Shown one piece after another: positions 31,924 through 41,201 of a stretch of 64,000 nucleotides of DNA (positions are counted from its first letter, which is position 1; each line of letters opens with the position of its first letter). The translations under genes and the position numbers were made by a program. This stretch comes from Aureivirga sp. CE67 (GTDB taxonomy: Bacteria > Bacteroidota > Bacteroidia > Flavobacteriales > Flavobacteriaceae). Location of the stretch: NCBI RefSeq assembly GCF_015767245.1, contig NZ_JADOTV010000001.1, positions 434,001 to 498,000 of the forward strand, given 5' to 3'. The notes beneath the pieces are model-generated. The model worked only from the letters and a program-made list of their open reading frames with translations. It had not been told where the DNA came from and searched no databases.

Positions 31924-32916
31924 TTATGAATTAAGCATTGCCCAAAGTTTATCTTTCAACTCTGTAATACCATAATTGGTTACAGAAGAAATATAAATAT
32001 GTTCCAAATCTTTTGGTAATTCAGCAGTCAATTCTTCTTTCAACTCTTCATCCAACATATCCGATTTTGTAATTGCTAATAATCTTTCTTTATCTAACAA
32101 TTCTGGATTATGCTTTTTCAATTCATTTAATAAGATTTCATATTCTTTTTGAACATCATCCGAATCAGCAGGAATCATGAATAACAAAGTAGAATTTCGC
32201 TCAATATGGCGTAAGAAACGATGTCCTAAACCTTTTCCTTCTGCCGCTCCTTCGATAATTCCAGGAATATCTGCCATCACAAAAGATTGATAATTTCTAT
32301 ACTGTACAATTCCTAAGTTTGGTTTTAAAGTCGTAAACTCATAATCTGCAATCTTAGGTCTTGCTGAAGTAATCACAGATAGTAAAGTCGATTTTCCAGC
32401 ATTTGGAAATCCTACTAAACCAACATCAGCTAAAAGTTTCAACTCGATTAAAAACCATCCCTCTTCTGCAGGAATTCCAGGTTGTGCATAACGAGGTGTC
32501 TGGTTTGTAGAAGATTTGAAGTGCCAGTTTCCTTTTCCTCCTTTTCCACCTTCACAGATGATAATTTCTTGCTGATCTTCTGTTAATTCATATAGAACTT
32601 GGTTTGTTTCTCCATCACGAATAATTGTACCTAATGGAACATCAATATAAACATCATTTCCATCTTTCCCAGTACTTCTACTCGCACTTCCGTCACCTCC
32701 TTGATCTGCTTTAAAATGTTTTTTAAATTTTAAATGATATAAAGTCCACATATCTTTTGTCGCACGAACAATCACGTGTCCTCCACGACCTCCATCTCCT
32801 CCGTCTGGACCACCTTTATCTATATATTTTTCTCGGTGTAGGTGCATAGATCCTTTTCCACCTTTTCCAGATTTCGCATGGATTTTTACATAATCTACAA
32901 AATTCCCTTCTGTCAT
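31924..32916 (-). CDS. obg: GTPase Obg (CgtA)
   Basis: 330 residues. Ribosome-associated GTPase for 50S maturation and stress response. The N-terminal Obg fold is glycine-rich ([35 protein letters not shown]); the G domain from about 160 shows [21 protein letters not shown], switch [25 protein letters not shown] and TKSD. No C-terminal OCT extension is present (330 residues). Forty-four bases after hpt-adk, likely one operon. Confidence 0.97.
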   Translation of the reverse strand: MTEGNFVDYVKIHAKSGKGGKGSMHLHREKYIDKGGPDGGDGGRGGHVIVRATKDMWTLYHLKFKKHFKADQGGDGSASRSTGKDGNDVYIDVPLGTIIRDGETNQVLYELTEDQQEIIICEGGKGGKGNWHFKSSTNQTPRYAQPGIPAEEGWFLIELKLLADVGLVGFPNAGKSTLLSVITSARPKIADYEFTTLKPNLGIVQYRNYQSFVMADIPGIIEGAAEGKGLGHRFLRHIERNSTLLFMIPADSDDVQKEYEILLNELKKHNPELLDKERLLAITKSDMLDEELKEELTAELPKDLEHIYISSVTNYGITELKDKLWAMLNS

Positions 32917-32960
32917 ATCTCTATATCTTTTATGATAAAAACAATTTTAATTTATTTGGA

Positions 32961-34070
32961 TTATAAACTATCAATAACGTTACTTAAACGACCTGTAATA
33001 TCTTCAATACTTCCAACACCATCTACTCCATAATACTCATCTTTCGCATCGTAGTAATCTTTTAATACAGCTGTTTTCGTGTTGTATTCTTCGAAACGAT
33101 TTTTGATTTTAGAAACATCTTGATCATCTGTTCTTCCACTAGTTTTTCCTCTTTCTAAGATTCTATCAACTAATAAATCTTCTGGTACTTCTAAAGCAAC
33201 CATTCCGTTGATTTGAGAACCTTTTGTTTCTAAAAATTTATCTAGAGCAACAGCTTGTGATTCTGTTCTTGGAAAACCATCAAAAATAAACCCTTGCGCT
33301 TCTGCATTTTTGTTTACTTCTGCTTCTAACATGCTAATAGTAACTTCGTCTGGAACTAAGTTTCCGTCATCCATGTAAGTTTTAGCTAATTTCCCTAGTT
33401 CAGTTTCATTTTTGATGTTATATCTGAAAACATCTCCAGTTGAAATGTGTACAAGGTTGTATTTATCTTTTAAAATTTCAGCTTGTGTTCCTTTTCCTGC
33501 ACCTGGAGGTCCAAATAATACGATGTTTGTCATTTTTCTTGGTGTTGTCAATTTATAAATTGAAGCTAAATTTCTTCCCAAACCATCGTAATCCAATCCA
33601 TAACCAACGATAAAATCATCTGGAATTTCCATTCCAACATAATCTACTGGTAAATCTTTTTGATACACATCTGGTTTCAAGAATAAAGTAGCTGTCTTTA
33701 ATTCTTTTAAGTTTTTGTCTGCAAAAATTCGGTGTAATTCCTCTAAAGTATTTCCTGTATCAATAATATCTTCAAGAATAATAACTGTTCTTCCAGTTAA
33801 ATCTTCGTTGATACCTACTAATTGTTTTACTTTTCCAGTACTAGATGTACCGTGATAAGAGGCTAATTTTAGAAATGAAATTTCACAAGGAGCGCTATAC
33901 TCTCTAATAAAATCGGCTACAAATAAGAAACATCCATTTAAAATTCCAATAAATAAGGGCGTTTCATCTTTATGATCTTCTTCTACTTGTTTTGCTAGAG
34001 AAATTACAGCTTCTCTAATCTTCTCCTCTGAGATGTACTGCTCAAAATACTTGTCATGTAGTTTTATCAT
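32961..34070 (-). CDS. Hypoxanthine phosphoribosyltransferase-adenylate kinase fusion
   Basis: 369 residues with two complete enzymes in one frame. Residues 1-178 are a HPRT: FIGILNGCFLFVADFIREY, PRPP loop VIILEDIIDTGNTLEEL, and FIVGYGLDYDG; it salvages hypoxanthine/guanine. From Met180 (33533) begins an adenylate kinase: P-loop LFGPPGAGKGTQ, GDVFRYN, FDGFPRTESQA, GRTDDQDVSKIKNRF, with a short LID. No stop or frameshift is seen at the junction KLTTPRKMTNI. Internal initiation at Met180 could also give separate Adk. Adk is normally in the secY-infA region; it is missing there. Confidence 0.93.
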   Translation of the reverse strand: MIKLHDKYFEQYISEEKIREAVISLAKQVEEDHKDETPLFIGILNGCFLFVADFIREYSAPCEISFLKLASYHGTSSTGKVKQLVGINEDLTGRTVIILEDIIDTGNTLEELHRIFADKNLKELKTATLFLKPDVYQKDLPVDYVGMEIPDDFIVGYGLDYDGLGRNLASIYKLTTPRKMTNIVLFGPPGAGKGTQAEILKDKYNLVHISTGDVFRYNIKNETELGKLAKTYMDDGNLVPDEVTISMLEAEVNKNAEAQGFIFDGFPRTESQAVALDKFLETKGSQINGMVALEVPEDLLVDRILERGKTSGRTDDQDVSKIKNRFEEYNTKTAVLKDYYDAKDEYYGVDGVGSIEDITGRLSNVIDSL

Positions 34071-34094
34071 TTCCTCAAATTTTACAATTCCCTA

Positions 34095-34102
34095 CAAAGT
34101 TA
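34095..34102 (-). promoter_or_regulatory. Promoter -7 element of hpt-adk-obg
   Basis: TAACTTTG on the minus strand, full match to TAnnTTTG, 24 bases before the ATG; no clear TTG at -33. Confidence 0.5.
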
Positions 34103-34215
34103 AAGAATACCATAAATAATTCCATACGAATTTTGTTATATATAATTCAAAAACAGTATGTAAAGAACCTAATTAGTAATTTAGTTGTGTGTGTTGTTGT
34201 TTTTTAAAAAAAATA

Positions 34216-34247
34216 AAAACCGTTTTGATCGAAATCAAAACGGTTTT
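34216..34247 (-). terminator. Terminator of secDF
   Basis: 14-bp perfect stem AAAACCGTTTTGAT/ATCAAAACGGTTTT with 4-base loop, then T-rich sequence on the minus strand, 20 bases after the secDF stop. Confidence 0.9.
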
Positions 34248-34267
34248 GCAAATATAGTTATTTGATT

Positions 34268-37258
34268 TTATTTTTCTTCGTTCTTTTCTTTTTTAGTTGT
34301 ATCGAACATTACTGGTGTTGCAACAAATAAAGAAGAATAAGTACCTGTGATAACCCCTACGATAAGAGCAAACATGAATCCTTTAATAGAATCTCCTCCA
34401 AATAAGAAGATAGCTAATAATACGATTAATGTTGTGATAGAAGTATTAATTGTTCTTCCTAAAGTACTACTTAATGCTTTGTTTACTGTAGTTGGGAAGT
34501 TCCAATTGTTATCTAATTTAGAGAACTCTCTAATTCTATCGAAAATTACCACGGTATCATTGATCGAGTATCCAACTACTGTTAATACAGCTGCAATGAA
34601 TGATTCATCAACTTCTAAATCGAATGGTAAGAATTTGTATAAGATAGAGAACACAGATAATACGATTAATACATCGTGTACTACTGCTACGATTGCTCCA
34701 GCAGAGTATGATACTTTCTTGAATCGGATAAAGATGTATAAGAAAATTACGATGATTGATCCTAAAATAGCCCATTTAGCAGCAGTTTTAATATCATCTG
34801 CAATTGATGGCTCTACTTTGATAGAACTCATAATACCATCAGTTTGTCCTTCATATCCACCTTTAAATTGGTCAAAAGTCATTCCTTCTGGTAAGAAAGA
34901 TTTTAATCCATCATATAATAATTCTTGTACTTTATTATCAACTTCTGGTCCGTTTTCTTCAATCATGAAGTTTGTAGTAATCTTTAACTGATCTGGTGTT
35001 CCATAAGTTTTAACCTCTGGAGCTCCATTAAACTCATCTTGTAAAGCTTCAGCAACTTCTGTTGCACTTACAACTTTATCAAACTTCACAGTGTAAGAAC
35101 GTCCTCCGTCAAAATCAACTCCGTATTTTAATCCTTGAGTAGATAAAGAAACAATTCCAGCAATAATAATAACTGAAGAAATTACATAAGCAATCTTACG
35201 TTTCTTTAAGAAATCAATATCGATATTTTTGAACCATCCTTTTGTCATACTAGTAACAAATTCTAATGGCTTGTTCTTCACAACATTTCCATCAACTAAT
35301 AATCTTGTAATAAAGATTGCAGTGAATAATGAAGTTAAAATACCTACAATTAATGTATAAGCGAATCCTTTTACAGGTCCAGTTCCAAATGAATATAAGA
35401 TAAATCCAGTTAATAATGTAGTAACGTTCGCATCTAAAATTGAAGATAAAGCTCCATTAAATCCGTCTTTTACAGCATCATTAAATGTTTTACCTCCATT
35501 TAATTCTTCTTTAATTCGTTCGAAAATCAGTACGTTCGCATCCACCGACATACCAATTGTCAAAATAATACCCGCAATTCCAGGTAATGTTAATACAGCT
35601 CCAAATGCTGTTAATACACCAAAGATAAATAAGATGTTTACTGCTAATGCGATATCAGCATAAACTCCTGCTTTTCCGTAGTATACAATCATCCAAACTA
35701 ATACTAAAGCTAATGCTAATAAGAATGAGTTTACAGAAGCATCAATTGCTTTTTGACCTAAAGATGGTCCAACAACTTCTGATTGGATAATATGAGCAGC
35801 AGCAGGTAATTTACCAGCTTTTAATACGTTTGCTAAATCTTGTGCTTCCGTAATTGTAAAGTTTCCTGTAATAGCAGTACTACCTCCTGTAATTGCATCG
35901 TTAATTCTTGGTGCAGTGTAAACATAATTATCAAGAACAACTGCTACGAAATTTCCAACATTTTGTCCTGTTAATTTTGCCCACTCTTTTGTACCTCTAG
36001 AGTTCATTGTCATACTTACTTGAGGATTTGCTCCAAATTGGTCAAATTGTTGGTAAGCATCATCAATTACATCTCCTTCAAGTGGTGCTTTATCTTCTCT
36101 ATTTGACTTGATAGCATATAAAGTAATATTGTCTGAGTCTTTATTAGGTTTTGCATCCCATAAAAACTTCACATATCTCATGTTTGCAGGTAATAAAGCT
36201 CTTACTTGTCTCTCTTTAAAGAACTTGTTTACTTTTGCAGTATCCGAAATTTTTGCATAACCAACTACAGAAGAAACTTGGTTTGCTCCTTGTGGAATGT
36301 TTGGTAATAAATATGTGAATAAGTTCTTTTGATTATTAACATCTAATGAATCTGAAACTTGTCCTAATAAGTTATCGATATCATCCGTTTTTGTTGAATC
36401 TTTAGCAACTTCTGTTTCTTCAGTTGAGTTTCCTTCTTCTTTTGCTTTGATTAACTCAGCAACTTTTGTGTTTGCAGCAAAAAAGAATTGAGACATTTCA
36501 GCATTTGTATATACTTCCCAGAATTGTAATTCTGCTGTACTTTGTAATAATACTTTAACACGTTCAATATCTTTCGCTCCTGGTAATTCGATTTGAATTC
36601 TTCCTGACTTACCAATTCTTTGAATATCTGGTTGTGTAACTCCAAATTTATCAATTCTTGATCTTAATACTTGGAAAGCAGTACTAATAGATGCAGAAAC
36701 TTCTCCTTCGATGATAGGCTCTACTTCAGTATTTGACATTTTGAAGTTAATTCTATCTCTCAATTGTTTGTTTCCAAAAATAGAAGGATCGCTTAATTTT
36801 ACAGAACCTTTACTAGTTTCTTCGAAAGCTTTGAAGAATAAGTTTAAATAAGTGTCATCACTTGATTTTTGAGCCTCATCTGCTTTTGCTAAAGCTTGTA
36901 AGAAAGCTTCATTTTTTGAATCATTTGATAATCCTACTAAGATATCTTTTACAGAAACTTGTAAAATAGCGTTGATTCCTCCTTTTAAATCTAATCCTAA
37001 GTTGATTGATTTATCCTTAATATCGTTATAAGTAAAAGAAGTAAATCCTAAATCAATTGCAGGTTGGCTTGCAACAGAATCTAAATAAATTCTTTCAAAA
37101 TTATCTATACTCCTAGCATTTCCATCTACAGCGTGCTCTTTTGCATAAGCTTTCGCTTGATCTTCTATCTTATTCGTAAAAAATGTAAAAGATAACTGGT
37201 ATAAACTTACTATTCCGAAGAGAATAGCAAATACCTTAATAAGTCCTTTGTTTTGCAT
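34268..37258 (-). CDS. secDF: Fused preprotein translocase subunits SecD-SecF
   Basis: 996 residues. SecD half (to about 640): TM1, LGLDLKGGINAILQV, P1 periplasmic domain with long Glu/Thr-rich insertion (about 270-310), then five TM segments with GIAGIILTIGMSVDANVLIFERIKEEL. SecF half (about 670-990): GVDFDGGRSYTVKF, and VGYSINDTVVIFDRIRE. Both D/R-type proton-path motifs are present. The protein pulls exported chains across the inner membrane using proton motive force. A single fused polypeptide is usual in Bacteroidota. Own promoter at 37301-37331. Confidence 0.96.
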   Translation of the reverse strand: MQNKGLIKVFAILFGIVSLYQLSFTFFTNKIEDQAKAYAKEHAVDGNARSIDNFERIYLDSVASQPAIDLGFTSFTYNDIKDKSINLGLDLKGGINAILQVSVKDILVGLSNDSKNEAFLQALAKADEAQKSSDDTYLNLFFKAFEETSKGSVKLSDPSIFGNKQLRDRINFKMSNTEVEPIIEGEVSASISTAFQVLRSRIDKFGVTQPDIQRIGKSGRIQIELPGAKDIERVKVLLQSTAELQFWEVYTNAEMSQFFFAANTKVAELIKAKEEGNSTEETEVAKDSTKTDDIDNLLGQVSDSLDVNNQKNLFTYLLPNIPQGANQVSSVVGYAKISDTAKVNKFFKERQVRALLPANMRYVKFLWDAKPNKDSDNITLYAIKSNREDKAPLEGDVIDDAYQQFDQFGANPQVSMTMNSRGTKEWAKLTGQNVGNFVAVVLDNYVYTAPRINDAITGGSTAITGNFTITEAQDLANVLKAGKLPAAAHIIQSEVVGPSLGQKAIDASVNSFLLALALVLVWMIVYYGKAGVYADIALAVNILFIFGVLTAFGAVLTLPGIAGIILTIGMSVDANVLIFERIKEELNGGKTFNDAVKDGFNGALSSILDANVTTLLTGFILYSFGTGPVKGFAYTLIVGILTSLFTAIFITRLLVDGNVVKNKPLEFVTSMTKGWFKNIDIDFLKKRKIAYVISSVIIIAGIVSLSTQGLKYGVDFDGGRSYTVKFDKVVSATEVAEALQDEFNGAPEVKTYGTPDQLKITTNFMIEENGPEVDNKVQELLYDGLKSFLPEGMTFDQFKGGYEGQTDGIMSSIKVEPSIADDIKTAAKWAILGSIIVIFLYIFIRFKKVSYSAGAIVAVVHDVLIVLSVFSILYKFLPFDLEVDESFIAAVLTVVGYSINDTVVIFDRIREFSKLDNNWNFPTTVNKALSSTLGRTINTSITTLIVLLAIFLFGGDSIKGFMFALIVGVITGTYSSLFVATPVMFDTTKKEKNEEK

Positions 37259-37300
37259 CCTTTTATTTTAATTTAAATCTACTTAAATGTTCTAAACGTG

Positions 37301-37331
37301 CAAATATATAATTTCAAATAGGAAAAGCCAA
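37301..37331 (-). promoter_or_regulatory. Promoter of secDF
   Basis: Minus strand TTG (37329-37331), 20 bases, then TATATTTG (37301-37308): both boxes with ideal spacing. Leader of about 40 bases. The rest of the 517-base gap to kdsA (37332-37752) is AT-rich, with a pyrimidine-rich stretch around 37560-37660, and shows no gene I can support. Confidence 0.8.
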
Positions 37332-37752
37332 TTTTTTTTAGTTTTTATCTTACAGCTTTAATTATCTGCAAATTATTGAGTTTTATGGTCGATTATTTAA
37401 TTAATTCCAAATATTTTTAGCAATGTTTAAAAAAACGGTATTATTTTATGATTTTATTCTGAAATGAATATTCTAGTTAGGATAAATTCAAAATGTAACA
37501 GTTTTAAGAATTATTAACATAAATCTCAAATACTGATTTTCAAGGATTTTCTAAATTATTTTCTTCATTTTTTTGCATCAAAATCTTCTTTTTCAACTCA
37601 AAAAAAGTATAAAACTTCCATTTTTTCTCTTTTTCTTTCTCAAAAATGATTCTTTTCAAAATTTAATTTCTTTAAAAAAACGTATTACAATCCATACTTT
37701 TCAACCCAAAACTAAATATCTTCCTCCTTCAAACTACATTAATAAATTTGAG

Positions 37753-37760
37753 TATTTTTG
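37753..37760 (+). promoter_or_regulatory. Promoter -7 element of kdsA
   Basis: TATTTTTG matches TAnnTTTG; predicted leader of about 12 bases before the kdsA ATG. No TTG at -33. Confidence 0.5.
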
Positions 37761-37775
37761 TAAAAAATTAAAATC

Positions 37776-38594
37776 ATGGATTTAAAGTTAATACCAAATA
37801 TAAAACACGCTGAATCAGATAATTTCTTTTTACTAGCAGGACCTTGTGCTATTGAAGGAGAAGAAATGGCAATGCGAATTGCAGAACATATTTTAAAAGT
37901 TACGGACAAATTAGAGATTCCAACAATTTTCAAAGGAAGTTTCAAAAAAGCAAATCGTTCTAGAATTGACAGTTTTACTGGAATTGGAGATGAGAAAGCT
38001 TTAGAGATTTTAAAGAAAGTTGGAGAAAAATTTGGAGTACCAACAGTAACAGATATTCACGAAGCTAGCGATGCTGCTTTTGCTGCACAATATGTGGATG
38101 TTCTTCAGATTCCTGCATTTTTAGTTCGTCAAACAGATCTTGTGGTTGCTGCGGCAAAAACAGGAAAAGTGGTGAATTTGAAAAAAGGACAATTTATGAG
38201 TCCTGATGCGATGAAACATGCAGTTCAGAAAGTTTTAGATTCTGGAAATACGCAAGTGACCATCACAGACAGAGGAACAATGTTTGGTTATCAAGATATG
38301 ATTGTAGATTTCAGAGGAATTCCTGAAATGCAAAAATATGCTCCAACTATTTTAGATATCACACATTCATTGCAACAGCCAAATCAGGCTAGTGGAGTAA
38401 CTGGAGGAAAGCCAGAATTAATCGAAACAATTGCTAGAGCTGGTATTGCTGCTGGAGTTGACGGATTATTCTTAGAAACTCATTTTGATCCTGCAAATGC
38501 AAAATCAGATGGAGCAAATATGTTAGACCTTCAACATTTTGAAAAATTAATGACAAACTTAACAGCGATTCGTAAAGTTGTAAAGAGTTTATAA
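37776..38594 (+). CDS. kdsA: 3-deoxy-8-phosphooctulonate synthase (KDO-8-P synthase)
   Basis: 272 residues. Condenses phosphoenolpyruvate and arabinose-5-phosphate for the Kdo of lipopolysaccharide. LLAGPCAIEGEEMAMRIAEH, FKGSFKKANRSRIDSFTG, VTDIHEASDAAFAAQYVDVLQIPAFLVRQTDL, and KKGQFMSPDAM are family motifs; the Asn in FKKANRS separates KDO-8-P from DAHP synthases. Single gene with its own terminator. Confidence 0.96.
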   Translation: MDLKLIPNIKHAESDNFFLLAGPCAIEGEEMAMRIAEHILKVTDKLEIPTIFKGSFKKANRSRIDSFTGIGDEKALEILKKVGEKFGVPTVTDIHEASDAAFAAQYVDVLQIPAFLVRQTDLVVAAAKTGKVVNLKKGQFMSPDAMKHAVQKVLDSGNTQVTITDRGTMFGYQDMIVDFRGIPEMQKYAPTILDITHSLQQPNQASGVTGGKPELIETIARAGIAAGVDGLFLETHFDPANAKSDGANMLDLQHFEKLMTNLTAIRKVVKSL

Positions 38595-38606
38595 AATATT
38601 CTTTCT

Positions 38607-38628
38607 AACCCTTCTAAAAAGAAGGGTT
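38607..38628 (+). terminator. Terminator of kdsA
   Basis: 9-bp stem AACCCTTCT/AGAAGGGTT, 4-base loop, followed by T7. Confidence 0.88.
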
Positions 38629-38631
38629 TTT

Positions 38632-39087
38632 TTATTTTTTCAATAAAGAAATTTGTCCAAGATGGTAATAAGCATGCTCAATCATTCCTTCAATATTTCT
38701 TTGATAATCTCCATATTCTTTTTTAAAAAATGGTTTTGAAAGTTTTTCTTCTTCAAGATTTTCAACAAATACAGCAAATTTTTCTGCATTTTTAATCAAA
38801 TCATTTTTTAATAAGTTCCAATCTTCTTCAGAATTTACAGGAATCATATCAAAACTATTTTTATCTGAAATCTCTAGTTTTCCTGTTTCAAAAAAGTAAT
38901 TAATTCCAGAGATGTAATAATTCACATGGAAAGTTAAAATCGCAATTGAATTTAAATTTTCAACTTTCTTAATTGCTTGTTTCCAATCAATATCTTTTAA
39001 AGTTTCTTGATAATTTGTATTGGCAATCCATTTTCCATTTAGTAAAACTTCTCTAAACCTATCAGCTAATTTTTTAGAATTTGTCAT
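38632..39087 (-). CDS. DinB-like/DUF1572-type four-helix protein
   Basis: 151 residues, cytoplasmic. Histidines in ILTFHVNYYI (about 53) and MIEHAYYHLGQISLL (about 138 and 142) fit the metal-binding triad of the DinB/YfiT superfamily. Members of this fold include thiol-dependent transferases, but no function can be assigned here. Its stop codon abuts the T run of the kdsA terminator. Divergent from the MG-domain gene; a -7 candidate is at 39112-39119. Confidence 0.75.
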   Translation of the reverse strand: MTNSKKLADRFREVLLNGKWIANTNYQETLKDIDWKQAIKKVENLNSIAILTFHVNYYISGINYFFETGKLEISDKNSFDMIPVNSEEDWNLLKNDLIKNAEKFAVFVENLEEEKLSKPFFKKEYGDYQRNIEGMIEHAYYHLGQISLLKK

Positions 39088-39111
39088 GAATATTTTTTAA
39101 AATTGTTTGCT

Positions 39112-39119
39112 CAAAAATA
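39112..39119 (-). promoter_or_regulatory. Possible -7 element of the DinB-like gene
   Basis: TATTTTTG on the minus strand, 25 bases before the ATG, full match to TAnnTTTG; no TTG at -33. Confidence 0.35.
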
Positions 39120-39125
39120 AATAAT

Positions 39126-41153
39126 ATGAAAATAAAACTACTCTTATTCAGCTTAATACTTCAAAGCTGTTTCCTTTTCGCTCAAACAAAGAAAAAATAT
39201 CCAAAAGTAGAAAAGCGATTTTCTCATGTAATGAAAACGTATAATCTTGAGAATGAAAAACCAATAATACATTTTTCTTTTTATGATTTAGATACTTTTT
39301 CCATAGAACTTTATGAATTAAATTCTGAAGAACTACCTTTTTTCAGAGATTTAAAAAGATACAACTATCGACAAAATGGTTATTATAAAAATGGTATGGG
39401 AGAATCGAAAAGTGAACAAAAGGAATTGGAGTTTATTCAAAAAATGGAACCTGTAGAAGTTTATCAACTAAATACTACTCAAAAAAAAGAATTAGAATTT
39501 GAGTTGCCTAAGTTGAAAAAAGGAAATTATCTTTTAGTTTTTTATGAAGGAACAAAAAGAGAAAATATCGGTTTAGAATTAATTACTGTTGATGATTACG
39601 AAATAGTAAAAGGTAGATATCATAATAATTATTTTATTCAATTCATACAAAATCAAAAATTATTAAAAAACACTTCTGTCGAATTTTCAGATAAGAATAA
39701 TTTAGTTTCTCATAAAAATAAAACAAATGAATTTGGTCAAATATTCTATAAGGATTTATTAAAAGAAAAAGTTGTAATCAACAAATTAGATACAATAAAT
39801 ACTAAGTTTAATGAAGGATCTGATAGATATAGTAATGTAGGAGAAGAACATTCTGAAACAATGAGTGTATTCTTTTTTGAAAAAGAAGTATTTCAACCAA
39901 AAGATACTTTACGCTTTAAGGCAATCCTTTTTGAAAAATTTAAAAGAAATATTACTCCTATTCAAAATAAAGAATTGGAAGTAAAAATTAGTGGTTCTTG
40001 TAGTTCAGCTTTTAACGGTAAAAGATCTCAAAAATTGACCACAAATGAAAAAGGAATTATAGAAGGGTATTTTATCATTCCTGAAACAGAAGGAGAATTT
40101 TATGTTTACATAAAGAGCGAAGGAATTCGGAATCAAATGCCAAATCTTGTAGTGAGAGATAAAGAGTCTGAAAAAAAATATAAAATTGAACAAGAAAATC
40201 GTAAAAAAGAACTAGAAAAAGATATTGAAGTTTTAAGAATTGATGTTGAAAAAAGAATTGACAGGCAAGATGAATTAAAATTAAGTTTTAGAAATGAAGT
40301 TATAGAAACTAAAATTTCTTTAGATGGGACTTTAAAAATCTTTGAATTAGATAGATCTGAGCGAATTGATACACTTTTAGAATATGACTATTTTATGGGT
40401 GAAGAATCTCCTGTTTTTAAAAGATATTTTCCCAATGAGTATTTTAATAATTATGATGATTACTCTAAATGGGAGTCTGGAAATTTGGTTTTTGAAAAAA
40501 AATTAAACACAGAAAAAGAAAAAAGTATTTCTATAAAAAAACATAAAAACTGGAAACTTGGGAAATATAAAATTGTGTTTGAAAATGAAAAAGGCGAAAA
40601 AGTATATGAGTATTTTGAAATAGACGATTTCGATTCTGATAAGTTAATTAATGAAAAATTATTTACAATAAGAGCCGAGAATAAAATTTATCATAAAAAA
40701 GAAAAGGTCCGTGTTAGATTTGGTTCTTCTTTTAAAAATGTAAAAGTTTTGCTTACAGAAGTTCAAAATGGAAAAGTGATAAAACAAGAATTAATTCCTT
40801 TAAATCAAAACACAAAATATTTAGACTTTAAAGATTTAGAAAAAAGTGAAAATGTACATATTCACTACCAAGTTTTTAAAGAAAGTGAATACCTTTCTGG
40901 AAGTTTAAAAATCAATCTTTTTAAAGACGACTACTATTATTTTGGTAAAAATGGAGAAAATAAAATTGTATTTAAAAAAAGTATTTTTGATTTTCTTCAG
41001 CAAATAGACGATTTTTCAAATTATCCAATTTTTACTAAATATTATATAATCAACGATGATGAAATTTATAGAACAGATTTTATAGAATCTTTAAGTGAAA
41101 AGATTACGGAAATGTATGGTAGAGGAAAGGTTTATAAAATCATAAAACATTAA
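39126..41153 (+). CDS. Orphan secreted MG2-like protein, N-terminal half of an alpha-2-macroglobulin type
   Basis: 675 residues. Signal peptide MKIKLLLFSLILQSCFLFAQ is nearly the same as that of the large gene ending at 54217. An MG2-like segment (FFFEKEVFQPKDTLRFKAILFE, about 250-271) corresponds to HVFTDRRIYRPNQKIYFKGIAYY of that protein, and the preceding HFSFYDLDTFSIELYEL resembles an MG1 strand. No CxEQ thioester motif, helical thioester domain or carboxypeptidase-regulatory-like domain is present. It may be a standalone structural or binding relative, or an eroded paralogue; no frameshift is visible and the frame is intact. Confidence 0.65.
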   Translation: MKIKLLLFSLILQSCFLFAQTKKKYPKVEKRFSHVMKTYNLENEKPIIHFSFYDLDTFSIELYELNSEELPFFRDLKRYNYRQNGYYKNGMGESKSEQKELEFIQKMEPVEVYQLNTTQKKELEFELPKLKKGNYLLVFYEGTKRENIGLELITVDDYEIVKGRYHNNYFIQFIQNQKLLKNTSVEFSDKNNLVSHKNKTNEFGQIFYKDLLKEKVVINKLDTINTKFNEGSDRYSNVGEEHSETMSVFFFEKEVFQPKDTLRFKAILFEKFKRNITPIQNKELEVKISGSCSSAFNGKRSQKLTTNEKGIIEGYFIIPETEGEFYVYIKSEGIRNQMPNLVVRDKESEKKYKIEQENRKKELEKDIEVLRIDVEKRIDRQDELKLSFRNEVIETKISLDGTLKIFELDRSERIDTLLEYDYFMGEESPVFKRYFPNEYFNNYDDYSKWESGNLVFEKKLNTEKEKSISIKKHKNWKLGKYKIVFENEKGEKVYEYFEIDDFDSDKLINEKLFTIRAENKIYHKKEKVRVRFGSSFKNVKVLLTEVQNGKVIKQELIPLNQNTKYLDFKDLEKSENVHIHYQVFKESEYLSGSLKINLFKDDYYYFGKNGENKIVFKKSIFDFLQQIDDFSNYPIFTKYYIINDDEIYRTDFIESLSEKITEMYGRGKVYKIIKH

Positions 41154-41201
41154 TTTTTTCGTTTTTGTAACAAATCATAAGAATAGAAGTCTGATTTAAA
41201 A

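Noticed and set aside
32950-34070. Possible frameshift joining two separate genes (hpt and adk)
   Set aside because: The reading frame is continuous across the junction with no stop, and both halves are complete and in the same frame, which fits a real fusion.
34347-34991. 214-residue plus-strand open frame
   Set aside because: Antisense shadow of the SecF part of secDF; Ile/Asn/Thr-rich with no signal or domain.
37573-37785. 70-residue plus-strand frame before kdsA
   Set aside because: Lies in a pyrimidine-rich intergenic region, overlaps the kdsA promoter and start, and has no recognisable features.
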